DNA of 64,000 bases from Doryteuthis pealeii (taxonomy: Eukaryota; Mollusca; Cephalopoda; Myopsida; Loliginidae). The stretch covers positions 16,256,034 through 16,320,033 of the forward strand of contig CM042145.1 of the NCBI GenBank assembly GCA_023376005.1, written 5' to 3'. Position 1 is the stretch's first letter, and each line of letters starts with the position of its first letter. This document shows positions 10,340 through 19,267 of this stretch, piece by piece. The notes below the pieces were generated by a model. That model was not told where the DNA came from and did no database searches. It saw only the letters and a program-made list of their open reading frames with translations. Both the position numbers and the translations under genes were made by a program.

Positions 10340-11025
10340 TTTTCCTGTCTCGTTCGTAACAATTTGGAAAAGAAAAATAAACATTTCCTAACTTGTTGAA
10401 TGAAACCTCGTTCGTAACAATTTGGAAAAGAAAAAACAAACTTTTCCTAACTTGTTGAATTAAAATAAAATAAAATAAAATAAAGCTGCCATTAACGAAT
10501 TTACAACAAATATTGGCAACTTCTTTCAAGAAACAAGCATTAATATATGCCCCTTGAATTAAAAAACAAAAAAAACAAACGAAGACATCTTTTTCGTAAA
10601 TGGTAGACAAGAAGAAATAAAAGCTTCAGACCCACAGAGAAAGACACTTATACATTCATAGCAAATGTAAAAATTTGGAAAAGAACAAAATATCCTCATT
10701 TGTTGAATGAACAACTTATTAAAAAAAAGGAAATTCATTCGTAACTTTGAAATGAACAACTTATTTTAAAAAAAAGGAAATTCATTCGTAACTTTGTTGA
10801 ATGAACAACTTATTAAAAAAAAAAAGGAAATTCATTCGTAACTTTGTTGAATGAACAACTTATTAAAAAAAAAGGAAATTCATTCGTAACTTTGTTGAAT
10901 GAACAACTTATTAAAAAAAAAGGAAATTCATTCGTTCATTCGTAACTTTGTTGAATGAACAACTATTGGAAAAAAAACGAACAAATATTCCTCATTTGTT
11001 GAATGAACAACTTATTAAAAAAATT
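10340..11025 (+). repeat. tandem repeats in the LTR-element interior
   Basis: Two ~60 bp units (ctcgttcgtaacaatttgg...) at 10350-10470 are followed at about 10698-11020 by six to seven units of roughly 50 bp. Each of those reads 'gttgaatgaacaacttatt', an A-run, then 'ggaaattcattcgtaac'. Units differ mainly in A-run length, a sign of recent expansion. TTGAATGAACAAC itself can form a small hairpin (GTT..AAC). Confidence 0.9.
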
Positions 11026-11320
11026 TTTTATCAAAATTAACGAAGCCTAAAAATTATCAGGCTACGAGAAAATAAACAAAAATATTTTCAGTTGTCACTT
11101 TTCTACCAAAAGAGGAAGGTCTAAGAAACACTAAAATTTCAGCTTTCCTCACCCCCCTACGACCACTGCTGCTTAGATGTTTTGTTCCGGCTAAGAAGGG
11201 TCAACACCTCCCTCGCCCCTTGTAACCAATTCATAAAGGTTTACTACTAAAATTGTAGTTGACAGGGATAGAAAGAGGAAAGGATTAAATAAATAAATAA
11301 AAGGACGAATTAGAGTGAAG

Positions 11321-12277
11321 ATGACTAACTTCACAGGATTTAAAGGGATCGCTCCTCTCTTAGAAGTTAGAAATTCTCTGAAGAACGATATCATTTTTAT
11401 CTTAGAAATGTTGGAACAAAGTACTGGCTTGAAGAAAAGGGCTCTTTTGGCGGAGGAGGAAATAATAAAAAGAAAACAAAAAGAAGTGAATTTCTGTAAT
11501 GACGGAATCAGGAATATTTGCAGCAGGGAAAAGCTAGATTTGGCGGAATGTGGATTCCTAAAGGAACTACAAAATGAGTTCTACTTTAGGATGGGCATTT
11601 ACAACAGACTATCTGACCTGGAAGAAGTCTTTACAGAAAGTGTGGTAACTGAGAAAGCTGTGGTCGATGCAGAGAAATTTCCAGACATAGAACCAGAGGT
11701 CAAGGGAAGCTCAGAGAAAACCGCAATGGACACAGAAAAATTTCCAGACATAGAACTAGACGTCAAGGGAAGCTCAGAGAAAACCGCAATGGACACAGAA
11801 AAATTTCTAGACAGAGTAGAAGTCCCAGGAATTACAGAAAAAACTGTCGACACAGAAAGATTCCCAGATGGAAAACTGGTCGCAGTCAGAAGAAATCCTA
11901 AGATGGTCGCAGTAGAACCTACTTCTTTCTCCGTTGAGGAAAGACTCAATGGTTATGTGGTGGAACTTCCTTGGAGTGAGGACAATATCATGTCTGTAAC
12001 CTCCAATCACTTTGTAGCTCCAGAATTGTCCGATAGAACCAAGCTATCCAAAAAGAAACCAAGCAAGGAGACTCTACGTAAAGTAAAAAGGAAGAAGCAG
12101 AGCATAAAACTAAAAAGGAGAAATTTAATTATAATTCTCCACAAGCAAAATAAGATAAAAGGCCAAATTGGAAAAGAAAGAAAAAAGAAATATGGACTTC
12201 CAATTCACTACGAAAGGCTACATCCCTTAAACGCAGGACCAATTAAAGAATGGCAACCTCCAACATGGATGAAATAA
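11321..12277 (+). CDS. unrecognised 318-aa protein of the LTR element
   Basis: Starts at ATG 11321 (MTNFTGFKG); an upstream in-frame GTG at 11315 is not a likely start in an animal. Residues ~1-105 are mixed charged and possibly helical (LKNDIIFILEMLEQ), with four cysteines. Residues ~109-187 hold three to four imperfect acidic repeats built on EKTAMDTEKFPDIE. Residues ~243-283 are strongly basic (KLSKKKPSKETLRKVKRKK), like a nuclear or nucleic-acid-binding tail. The C-terminus YGLPIHYERLHPL...EWQPPTWMK is rich in Pro, Trp and Tyr. There are no RT, protease, integrase or zinc-knuckle motifs. Being the only ORF between nearly identical LTRs, it is probably element-encoded, perhaps a gag-like or accessory protein, but that is inference. 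Confidence 0.6.
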   Translation: MTNFTGFKGIAPLLEVRNSLKNDIIFILEMLEQSTGLKKRALLAEEEIIKRKQKEVNFCNDGIRNICSREKLDLAECGFLKELQNEFYFRMGIYNRLSDLEEVFTESVVTEKAVVDAEKFPDIEPEVKGSSEKTAMDTEKFPDIELDVKGSSEKTAMDTEKFLDRVEVPGITEKTVDTERFPDGKLVAVRRNPKMVAVEPTSFSVEERLNGYVVELPWSEDNIMSVTSNHFVAPELSDRTKLSKKKPSKETLRKVKRKKQSIKLKRRNLIIILHKQNKIKGQIGKERKKKYGLPIHYERLHPLNAGPIKEWQPPTWMK

Positions 12278-12544
12278 ATAGTCCTGGGGCATGACTTAAA
12301 ACTACACCAATTTATTGACCTTACCATAGGGTCTAATACACACAAAATAATTTGTGTCATGGAGCAAATGACCCCCTGAAATTAAATTGAACTTCAAGGA
12401 CTCCATTATAGATTTTCTCTTTAAAAGGGAGAACAGGATCATTATTAACTAAAAATAATTACTCCTGGACTACACACTTCCATTGTGGACCACAGAATAG
12501 GTCCATTACATACATACAAATTTGCATGAGATAACACAATATCG

Positions 12545-12845
12545 AAATCTCCACCAATTTTTATACTTTTACATACCCTTAATAAATGGGTTCATTATAA
12601 TTACAAAATATTATAAAACAATTAGTATGGCTACAATAATGCCCGAAATATCTGAGTCTCGAACTCGTAGATATTTCTATTAAAAAATACATTCTGACAT
12701 ACAGAACCATCTTTATACATTTATATACCCCCTAATAAATGGGTCCATTACAATAACAAAAATTTCAAACAATTTTAGTATGGCCAGAATAATGCCGAAA
12801 TATCAGGGCAGTCGAGCCCGAAAATATTTCTTAACAAATTATACA
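12545..12845 (+). repeat. tandem duplication of ~150 bp upstream of the 3' LTR
   Basis: 'aataaatgggttcattataattac...tagtatggctacaataatgcc..gaaatatc' at about 12555-12700 recurs, diverged, at about 12720-12840. Divergence here exceeds that of the LTRs, so the duplication is older than this insertion. Confidence 0.75.
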
Positions 12846-12901
12846 TGCATGCAAACATACAATAATTGCATTATTGCATGTTTTTTCCTTTGTCGGGAGA
12901 A

Positions 12902-13405
12902 TATTAAGAATTCTGGGGTATGGGTTATCGTCCCTTGTCTGCGAGCCTCTGTTTCAAACCAACCAATCATGAGTCAGCATACTTTAGCGCCAAACTCAAA
13001 AGTGCAGACTCATTCCACCTCTTCTGCAACAGCAACGAAAGGGATCGGACCGTACAAAGGTCGCTCCTACTATACTACAACAGACCGGAGTCGGACGCAA
13101 ACAGAAGTCCAAATATATCCGAAATATAAACAGAAGGCCGTAGCAAGGGGCTCCGTTAATACCCATATCCCAGGATAAACAGCTAAGTGACATTTATATA
13201 AATATTATATACATATTGTATCCATTATATACATATTATATATTTGCCTGCAAACGAGACTAAAGTTTGCAACTTTATATTTAATACAGTCTTTTATTCT
13301 TATCTTGTCGTTGTTTTACTTCTTTAACTCTTATCTCGTCTGCCACATTTGCGGTTAACTCCAGTCAACCTAGGAGTACTGCCGCTATTGTTACTTTTCT
13401 TTACA
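12902..13405 (+). repeat. 3' LTR (504 bp)
   Basis: Identical to the 5' LTR apart from CCCC to CCC near 13161-13164. Followed by the ATTC target duplication. Confidence 0.87.
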
Positions 13406-13720
13406 ATTCTAAGCCTCGCCGACATTGTTAGAATAAGCAGCCTGAAGAGCAGCAGTTTATTTACCAACCCCAATTTATTTAATCCATTCGGGTAGATTGT
13501 TTACATTCCGTTAACCATACTCGGGTACAAATATTAAGCTATGTAAAATATTCTATGTATTTTTACCTGTAGTCAGGATTGAACCTGCAATCTACAGATG
13601 ATTTTCAGTTAGAACTGTATTAACTCAACCCTTATATAGATGGTTCCCGAGTTCGACAAGAAACACCCGAATAAGGCCGGAGGGCATATCGACCGAATCG
13701 TTGATGAGGACAACAGCTCG
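13406..13720 (+). repeat. dispersed repeat F/A continuation
   Basis: The first ~20 bases continue repeat A. The rest ('gggtacaaatattaagctatgt', 'caggattgaacctgcaatct', 'gaggacaacagctcgaa') matches 39.30-39.54 kb and, in part, the foldback at 42.19-42.41 kb. Confidence 0.6.
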
Positions 13721-13984
13721 AAAAATTTATGTAATACAAAATACTGTTTCTTTATTTTCTCCTTGTGCTATTCCTTGTTGAGGGAGAGGGACGCGTGTAA
13801 CACTTTTCAAAAAATGGACTAGGGTGCAGGTTTCTTACTATCGCGATTGTCCCATACTGTCCAACGATCAGCTAAGTGCGCTATCTATACTCATTCGAAC
13901 ACAGTGGACGGAGTGGGTGGTTAGTGTAATCCGGCAGCCCAGCCAGCCCTACTCATCTATCTCCTGATTTCTTTCTTGTGTATA

Positions 13985-14049
13985 TGGGGCCCTTGTGTTA
14001 TGTACTCATATACCCTCGTTGGGTATATACACAAGAGTCATAGAGTCTT

Positions 14050-14086
<37 letters not shown>

Positions 14087-14182
14087 GCATCAGATAGTCG
14101 TTTACTTACTTGGTTGTTCTCTTCTTCTCTTTCTACTTCGGCCATGATGTGTGATCGCCTAGTATTCTTTACTTCTTTGGCC

Positions 14183-14190
<8 letters not shown>
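13985..14190 (+). repeat. dispersed repeat J, 5' part (split copy)
   Basis: Contains the hairpin ATATACCCTCGTTGGGTATAT at ~14010 (arms ATATACCC/GGGTATAT), also found at 23335-23360 in the intact copy. The copy is broken at TCTTTGGCCGGACATAT (14174-14190) by a SINE plus Helitron, and resumes at 15216. Confidence 0.75.
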
Positions 14191-14217
<27 letters not shown>

Positions 14218-14220
<3 letters not shown>

Positions 14221-14871
14221 TATTATAATGGAGATTGTGTGCTTTTCTGTCTGTAACCGAAACTATATTACTACTCAAGTCACAATTCCCTTAGTTATTG
14301 ACATCACATTCTCCCTGATTGCATTTTTATTTAAACCTCAATTATTAATAAAATTGTCTTACATTATTAATACTGTTAACTATGTCTACATACTGACAAC
14401 GTGCAATTATATTTATATATACAACAAAATAGCGGTTTACAGTTTGAACGGGAAGGCTAATTTGCATATTAATATTAAAAAATCGAATTTAATAAATATG
14501 TGCTTAGTATTATTGATTTCTAACTGTTTGGTTTTATATTAATGAATATAAGCAAAAATCTCTTCAATGAATCTTAAATGAAATCCATTAACAAGATAAA
14601 ATAACTGTCATTTTATTCTTTACTTCCTCTTTTAACTAAATACTTAAATAAGAAAAAATAACAATGAAAGACGAGAGTAATGGAAGAGTAAGTTTCAGTT
14701 GTTCCATTTTTTATTAAACTCCCTCTGTTTCAAATCTTTTATTATACTCCCTCTGTTTCAAATCTTTTTATCTGTATTCTTATTTAGTTTCATTAGCCTT
14801 TCTAATTTAATACAATATTTTATTACATTAAAACTTAAATACTTGCACCCGAAGGGTGCATATATTTGCTA

Positions 14872-14872
<1 letters not shown>
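14218..14872 (+). mobile_element. non-autonomous Helitron, copy 1 (655 bp)
   Basis: It begins with TC (TCTTATTATAATGG) after an A and ends in CTAG before a T. Eight bases upstream of CTAG is a perfect 7 bp hairpin (TGCACCC GAA GGGTGCA). No terminal inverted repeats and no target duplication; it is inserted between A and T of a TA run. These are the hallmarks of Helitron ends. Two ~28 bp tandem units (CTCCCTCTGTTTCAAAT core) lie at 14710-14770. It encodes no Rep/helicase. Confidence 0.85.
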
Positions 14873-14910
<38 letters not shown>

Positions 14911-15213
14911 AAACCCTCCGCATGAGTAGGATGTGACACCAGGTCAATTTCTTAAGCGGAGTTCAACATGTTTGAATTCAGAGTTTTCCTTCTCCTAGAC
15001 CGGTTGCCTAACCAAGCTTAACGAGCCAAGTCTGCCCTACTATTTATCCATAGCTGGAGAGAGAGAGAGAGAGAGAGTAGTAGGATTCATACCTTTCCCA
15101 AGGGTATTAGCGCTAAGTGAAATGCAATTACCACATCCAGGACTTGAACTCGGGACGACGAGTCCATTTCCCATGACTTTAACCATTACACCACGCGCTT
15201 CCATGTCTTTTTA
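14873..15213 (-). repeat. tRNA-derived SINE, family D, copy 4, carrying the Helitron in its TA tail
   Basis: In reverse complement: box A-like GTGGTGTAATGG near 15193, box B-like GAGTTCAAGTCC near 15146, body, and (TA)n tail at the left (14873-14907, continued at 14187-14217 beyond the Helitron). A (GA)n expansion sits at 15056-15078. The 17-base duplication TCTTTGGCCGGACATAT at 14174-14190 and 15216-15232 brackets SINE plus Helitron and looks like the SINE's target-site duplication. Confidence 0.82.
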
Positions 15214-15592
15214 TGTCTTTGGCCGGACATATTGTCTCTTATAACTTGTTGCTCCTTTCTACTTTTAACTCAGGGCTTCTTTTAAGGGCATCTTTTAAGT
15301 CATGTAGTAACTAATCAACAAGACTTATGGCTTTGGTGTAAGGTTTTATTTGCCCGTTTACTAACCCATCGCGCGGAGTCAAACCGAAGTAGGATACGTC
15401 TGTCCCACTTGAAGTCTCGTTGTAAAACTGATTACCTAACCAGTTCTCACGTGACTCGCGATATTCTCGCCTCTGGTGTCAGTTGGGGCCAGTAACCGTC
15501 ACTGGTATTTTTCCATTCCCCCAGAGCTCTCGCTACAGGGTTTGTCAAAAGCCCTACGCTACCATACAATTATACAACACTTGCTCCCGCGA
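15204..15592 (+). repeat. dispersed repeat J, 3' part (split copy)
   Basis: Matches 23.50-23.83 kb: 'ctcacgtgac..gcgatattctcg', 'ggccagtaaccgtcactggta' (broken by substitutions), 'cttgtcaaaagccctacgc' and 'accatacaatta'. No ORF retained. Confidence 0.75.
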
Positions 15593-15968
15593 AAATAAAC
15601 CCCATACTTTTCGCATGGACCTCCAAAAACTCAAGTACTTTGAGAATGTATACTCTTGTCTACTGTCCTTTGACCGTTCTAGCATCAAAGAGGTCCGTTT
15701 ATGACGGACATTAAAAAATAACTCTTTCATCCCCATCGAGAAATCCTTCTCTTTCTATTTTATCATCTATTAAAATCTGCCTGACCTTCATAACTTGTTT
15801 TAGCTGTTCTTTTGATATTACTATACAGACATCCATGTACATACATACGTACATACATACGTACACACATAAATACACGTTACTTATGCACCCCCCATAC
15901 ATATACGCATACCCACACACACATATCCATACATATATGCTATACCTAAACGCATACATACTCATATT
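15593..15968. other. spacer with ACAT/CATA-rich simple sequence
   Basis: 15834-15955 is a degenerate ACATAC repeat. No gene seen. Confidence 0.5.
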
Positions 15969-16567
15969 ATCGGAAAACCGATAGAGAATTATCTCCCACT
16001 GCCGCTAGAGGGCGGATAGCCAACATACGATGTTGGCACCAGAATCAAAATCTTGACTTATCAGGGAACAGTTACCGAGGAGAAATGCTAAAATAAGGGC
16101 TCACATCACCTTGCCCTTAACCAGCATACTTTCTAAGGCTGTCGCAATAGCATACTACTGAAGGCCATTTCGACAGCATACTTATCAGAAGGCTGAGGAC
16201 CTAAATAGTCAACTTAAAAAGGGCCCCATCCACCGTCATTTAGGCGAGTAGCCTCCAAAAGGCATTCACTACACTTTTTTACCTATCGTACAAGAACTGA
16301 CCAAAACGGACGCGTCTCTACAGAAACTCTACAACCACAGCGACCAGAATACCCCTGTTAGTGCCACTTCTCCATCGAACAGTATTTCACCTCACAGATA
16401 AGTCTCGTAGCAAATGCCATTAAAATTTGCAACATATTCTTGTACTATTTGTCAATACAAGTGTTAAATTTTCATTGTGTGTTTGTCTTCTTTCGTCCGA
16501 ATAATTTGCCTACAACTGGGAGAATTAAGAGCCCCCCCCCCCTTAAACCCGTAATTCCTCTTAATAT
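15969..16567 (+). repeat. direct repeat M, copy 1 (~600 bp) with CTCF-like motif
   Basis: Collinear with copy 2 at 17051-17658. It contains CCGCTAGAGGGCG at 16002-16014, which fits the conserved animal CTCF core. It also has three short near-repeats of 'agcatactttctaaggctgt', and a C-run at about 16532-16542. No ORF. The pair could be diverged LTRs of a short element or a segmental duplication. Confidence 0.8.
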
Positions 16568-16607
16568 CGACATATTTGCCCCTACATATTTATGCATTAT
16601 TGCACCT

Positions 16608-16718
16608 AAACAATCTCCTTGGTCTAGCGCTAGTGAAAAGGGGATAGACTCCCTCGCTGTCTGGCTGATACTGACATTAGGCCACCTGGACGATTTTACT
16701 TACTTATGGGTCAAATAG
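16608..16718 (+). repeat. SINE family C, 3' half, copy 1
   Basis: 'caatctccttggtctagcgctagtgaaaagg' (split here) through 'ctgtctggctgatactgacattaggcca' matches the bodies of the tRNA-headed copies at 36.1 and 36.5 kb. The head is missing. Confidence 0.85.
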
Positions 16719-17050
16719 TACCACAATTGTTCTTCTACAAGTATGGTTTTGTAATTAAATAACCCACGAAGGTTGTCATGTCATTAAACAAAGAAATCAA
16801 ACCGAACAAGACGGACAACCAGGAAGACGGATTATTTTCCTCTTTCCTTTTTCTGTTTATTTCTTTACTTGTCATATTGTGCACTTTGGAAAGAGTTTAT
16901 AGCGCCATACTGTGAGTTGTTAGTGTAATTAGTTTGATCTTCGTTGGATACAGACAATGCCGTGTCGTGCCGTGTGTGACAATAGTCGAAATCAGGCGCA
17001 AATATCGTCGAATTTCATCCTACGTTCCACAATGCGGTTTCAGTTAATTG
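16719..17050. other. spacer between the two M repeats
   Basis: AT-rich. A short frame from 16957 (MPCRAVCDNSRN) vaguely recalls a THAP start, but it is too short to support. No gene called. Confidence 0.35.
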
Positions 17051-17658
17051 TATCGGAAATCTGATAGAGAACTATCTTCCCTTGCCGCTAGAGGGCGAAT
17101 CGCCAATACGATGTTGGCGCCAGAATCAAAACCATTACTTATCTGGAGATTGTCACCGAAGCGATTCGCTAAAATAAGCGCTCCCATCACCTTGCCCTTA
17201 ACCAACATACTTTCTAAGGCTGTCTCATAGCATACTTTCTGAAGGCTGTTTCGACAGCATACTTATCAGAAGGCCGAGGACCTAAATAGTCAATTTAAGA
17301 AGGGCCCCATCCACCGTCATTTAAAAGAACAGTTACCCAGGCGAGAAGCTTCTAAAAGAGCATCCCCTACTTTTACTTATCGGATGAGAACCGACAAAAC
17401 GAACGCGTCTCTACAGAACAGTCTCTACAATCAGCGACCAGAATACCCCTGTTAGTGCCACTTCTCCAACGAACAGTATTTCCCCTCACAGATAAGTCTT
17501 GTAGCAAATGCCAACAAAATTTGCAACATATTCTTCTACTATTGGTCAATACATGTGTTAAATTCCATTGTGTATTTGTCTTCTTTCGTCCGAACAATTT
17601 GCCTACAACTGGGAGAATTAAGAGCCCCCCCCCCCCAAGCGTAATTTTCCTCTTAATT
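17051..17658 (+). repeat. direct repeat M, copy 2, with CTCF-like motif
   Basis: Same order as copy 1, including CCGCTAGAGGGCG at 17085-17097, the triple 'catactt' segment and the C-run near 17626. Small insertions and substitutions show the two copies are not recent. Confidence 0.8.
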
Positions 17659-17755
17659 ACTTCCGAGACAGAAGCAGCAAATCTGATAATTGTAATAGAA
17701 ATGTAATTGCAATATGAGAAATGTTAATGGCAGATGAATAGATCACGTGTGTCTT

Positions 17756-17935
17756 ATATGCAACATCAGGTCAATTTTTTAAGCAGAGTACAGCTGGTTT
17801 GAATTTCTTCTCCTCGACTGGTTGACTAAGTCTAAATAACCCAGTCTGTCCTGCTATTTACCCATAGCCGGGATCGGGGGGGGGGAAGAATAGATCGGTT
17901 CATGCCTTTTCTAAGGACATTAGCGGGAAGCTTAT
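17756..17935 (-). repeat. tRNA-derived SINE, family D, copy 5 (truncated)
   Basis: Reverse complement of the family body ('aacatcaggtcaattt..ttaagc', 'cttctcctcgactggtt', 'ctgctatttacccatag', 'catgccttttctaagg') with a G-run at 17877-17885. The tRNA head is lost, cut where LINE sequence begins. Confidence 0.8.
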
Positions 17936-17939
17936 TTTC

Positions 17940-18338
17940 ACTTCTTTTGAGTTTTTCACTGGAGGCTGAGTGACAACAAGTCTCCTCGGGTCTCCAGGTC
18001 TCTTCTGAGTATTCTAGCCGATTACAGCAGTGCAGTAGTCTGGATGGTCTCAAATCTTCCTCAGATTTCCAGATCTTCCAGTCATTTTTCCAAGTTTATT
18101 GGGACCGTTCCAAGTGCACCAACTACAATTGGTATCACTTTCACTCTCATATTACACAGCTTATTCAATTCTTTGGCAAGGTTCAGGTATTTATCCATCT
18201 TTTCATTTTTCCTTCAGCTTCACCCTGTGATCTGCTGGAACCGCAAAGTCCACCAGATGATACGTTCTTGTTTTTTGTTGTTTTTGTTTTGTTGTTTTTG
18301 TAAATCAACACTAGGTCTGGTCTCCTGGCTAGGATAGG

Positions 18339-18340
<2 letters not shown>
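17940..18340 (-). pseudogene. LINE ORF2 C-terminus
   Basis: Minus-strand frames read DFAVPADHRVKLKE, KVIPIVVGALGTVP, and then ETIQTTALL-SARILRRDLE, the conserved C-terminal block of a widespread animal non-LTR retrotransposon ORF2. It has internal stops and a frame change. An (ATT)n run lies at the upstream side on the minus strand, and a further fragment of the same end is at ~18393-18430. A related plus-strand piece lies at 45.37-45.56 kb. Confidence 0.78.
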
Positions 18341-18391
<51 letters not shown>

Positions 18392-18392
18392 T
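18341..18392. repeat. (ATT)n microsatellite
   Basis: About 17 uninterrupted ATT units next to the LINE end, probably the 3' tail of the adjacent LINE fragment (18393-18430). Confidence 0.95.
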
Positions 18393-18444
18393 CCCATCTG
18401 CCGTAACCGGTGGTTCACTGGAAGCTGAGTGACAGATTTATTTG

Positions 18445-19130
18445 TATTTTATTGAAAAAATAAGTATTTCACCCCATAGTAAAATACAACACAGTACTTG
18501 GTGAAGAAACCCTTGTTGGCAAACAAAACAGCCAGGCGTTTTCTGTAGTTGGTTACCAAGTTGTTACAGATCTTAGGGGTCATTTTGGCCCCCACTTGTC
18601 TTTGCAGATCCTCTCCAAATCCTTAATGTTTGAAGGTTGTTTTTCGGAAATTCAAAGCTTCAGTTCCCTCCACAGATTCTCTAAAGGATTAAGGTCCGAA
18701 GACTGACTTAATGTGCTTCTTTTTTAGCCACTCCTTTGTTGCCTTAGCCATATGCTTTGGGTCATTGTCATGCTGGAATACCCAACCACGACCCATCTTC
18801 AGTGTCCTGCTTGAGGCAATGAGGTTTTCACTCAAGATTTCCCTGTACTTGGCCCCATCCATCTTCCCTCGACCCAGTGTAGTCGTCCTGTCCCCTTAGC
18901 AGAGAAAGTTTCCACCACCAGGCTTAATGGTTGGCATGGTGCTCTTGGGGTCCATGTCAACTTTTTTCCCCTCCAAACTCGGTGAGTCGAGTTGATGACA
19001 AAAAGCTCAATTTAATCTCATCTGACCACAGCACTTTCTCCCAAACCTCCTCATTCATCTGGCTCCTCAATTGCAAACTTCAGACGGGTCTGAGTACTTC
19101 TTGAGTATGGGGAAACTTGTGGGCACTACA
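18445..19130 (-). pseudogene. Tc1-family (DD34E) transposase remnant
   Basis: Reading the minus strand gives the three catalytic blocks in order, in shifting frames. These are VLWSDEIK (first Asp, near 19020), [19 protein letters not shown] (second Asp, 18720-18780) and [14 protein letters not shown] (Glu, near 18655-18680). A C-terminal ICNNLVTNYRKRLAVLFANK follows at 18500-18600. The spacer before the Glu block is shortened and several stops are present, so it is inactive. The N-terminal DNA-binding half is not recognisable. Confidence 0.85.
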
Positions 19131-19185
19131 TGATTTCAGTCCACTACAAAATCATGGAGGAGAAAAAAAAGTTGACTTGGCAGCA

Positions 19186-19190
<5 letters not shown>

Positions 19191-19260
<70 letters not shown>
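19191..19260. repeat. (TC)n microsatellite
   Basis: About 35 TC units. ORFs across it are artefacts. Confidence 0.98.

Positions 19261-19267
<7 letters not shown>

Larger units (their letters stand above)
9721..13405 (+). mobile_element. young non-autonomous LTR retrotransposon, 3.7 kb
   Basis: Two direct terminal repeats (9721-10225 and 12902-13405) are identical except for one base in a C run. They are flanked by ATTC at 9717-9720 and 13406-13409 (4 bp target duplication). A purine stretch GGGAGAA (12895-12901) abuts the 3' repeat, as a polypurine tract would. The ~2.7 kb interior has a tandem array, one 318-codon ORF and a duplicated 3' segment, but no protease, reverse transcriptase, RNase H or integrase that I can see. 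No clear tRNA primer-binding site is visible after the 5' LTR. Near-identical LTRs mean a very recent insertion, which must have used enzymes supplied in trans. The strand is set by the ORF and the purine tract. Confidence 0.85.

Noticed and set aside
10698..11020. CRISPR-like array
   Set aside because: Units are contiguous tandem repeats without unique spacers, inside a eukaryotic LTR element.
14228..14542. 104-codon ORF conserved in length in both Helitrons (also 25151-25465)
   Set aside because: Although both copies stay open without indels, most differences between them change the amino acid, and the frame is AT-rich without a known domain, so neutral drift explains it better.
16957..17045. 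THAP-domain start (MPCRAVCDNSRN)
   Set aside because: Only about 25 residues with a C-x3-C; no downstream C-x2-H or AVPTF-like region.
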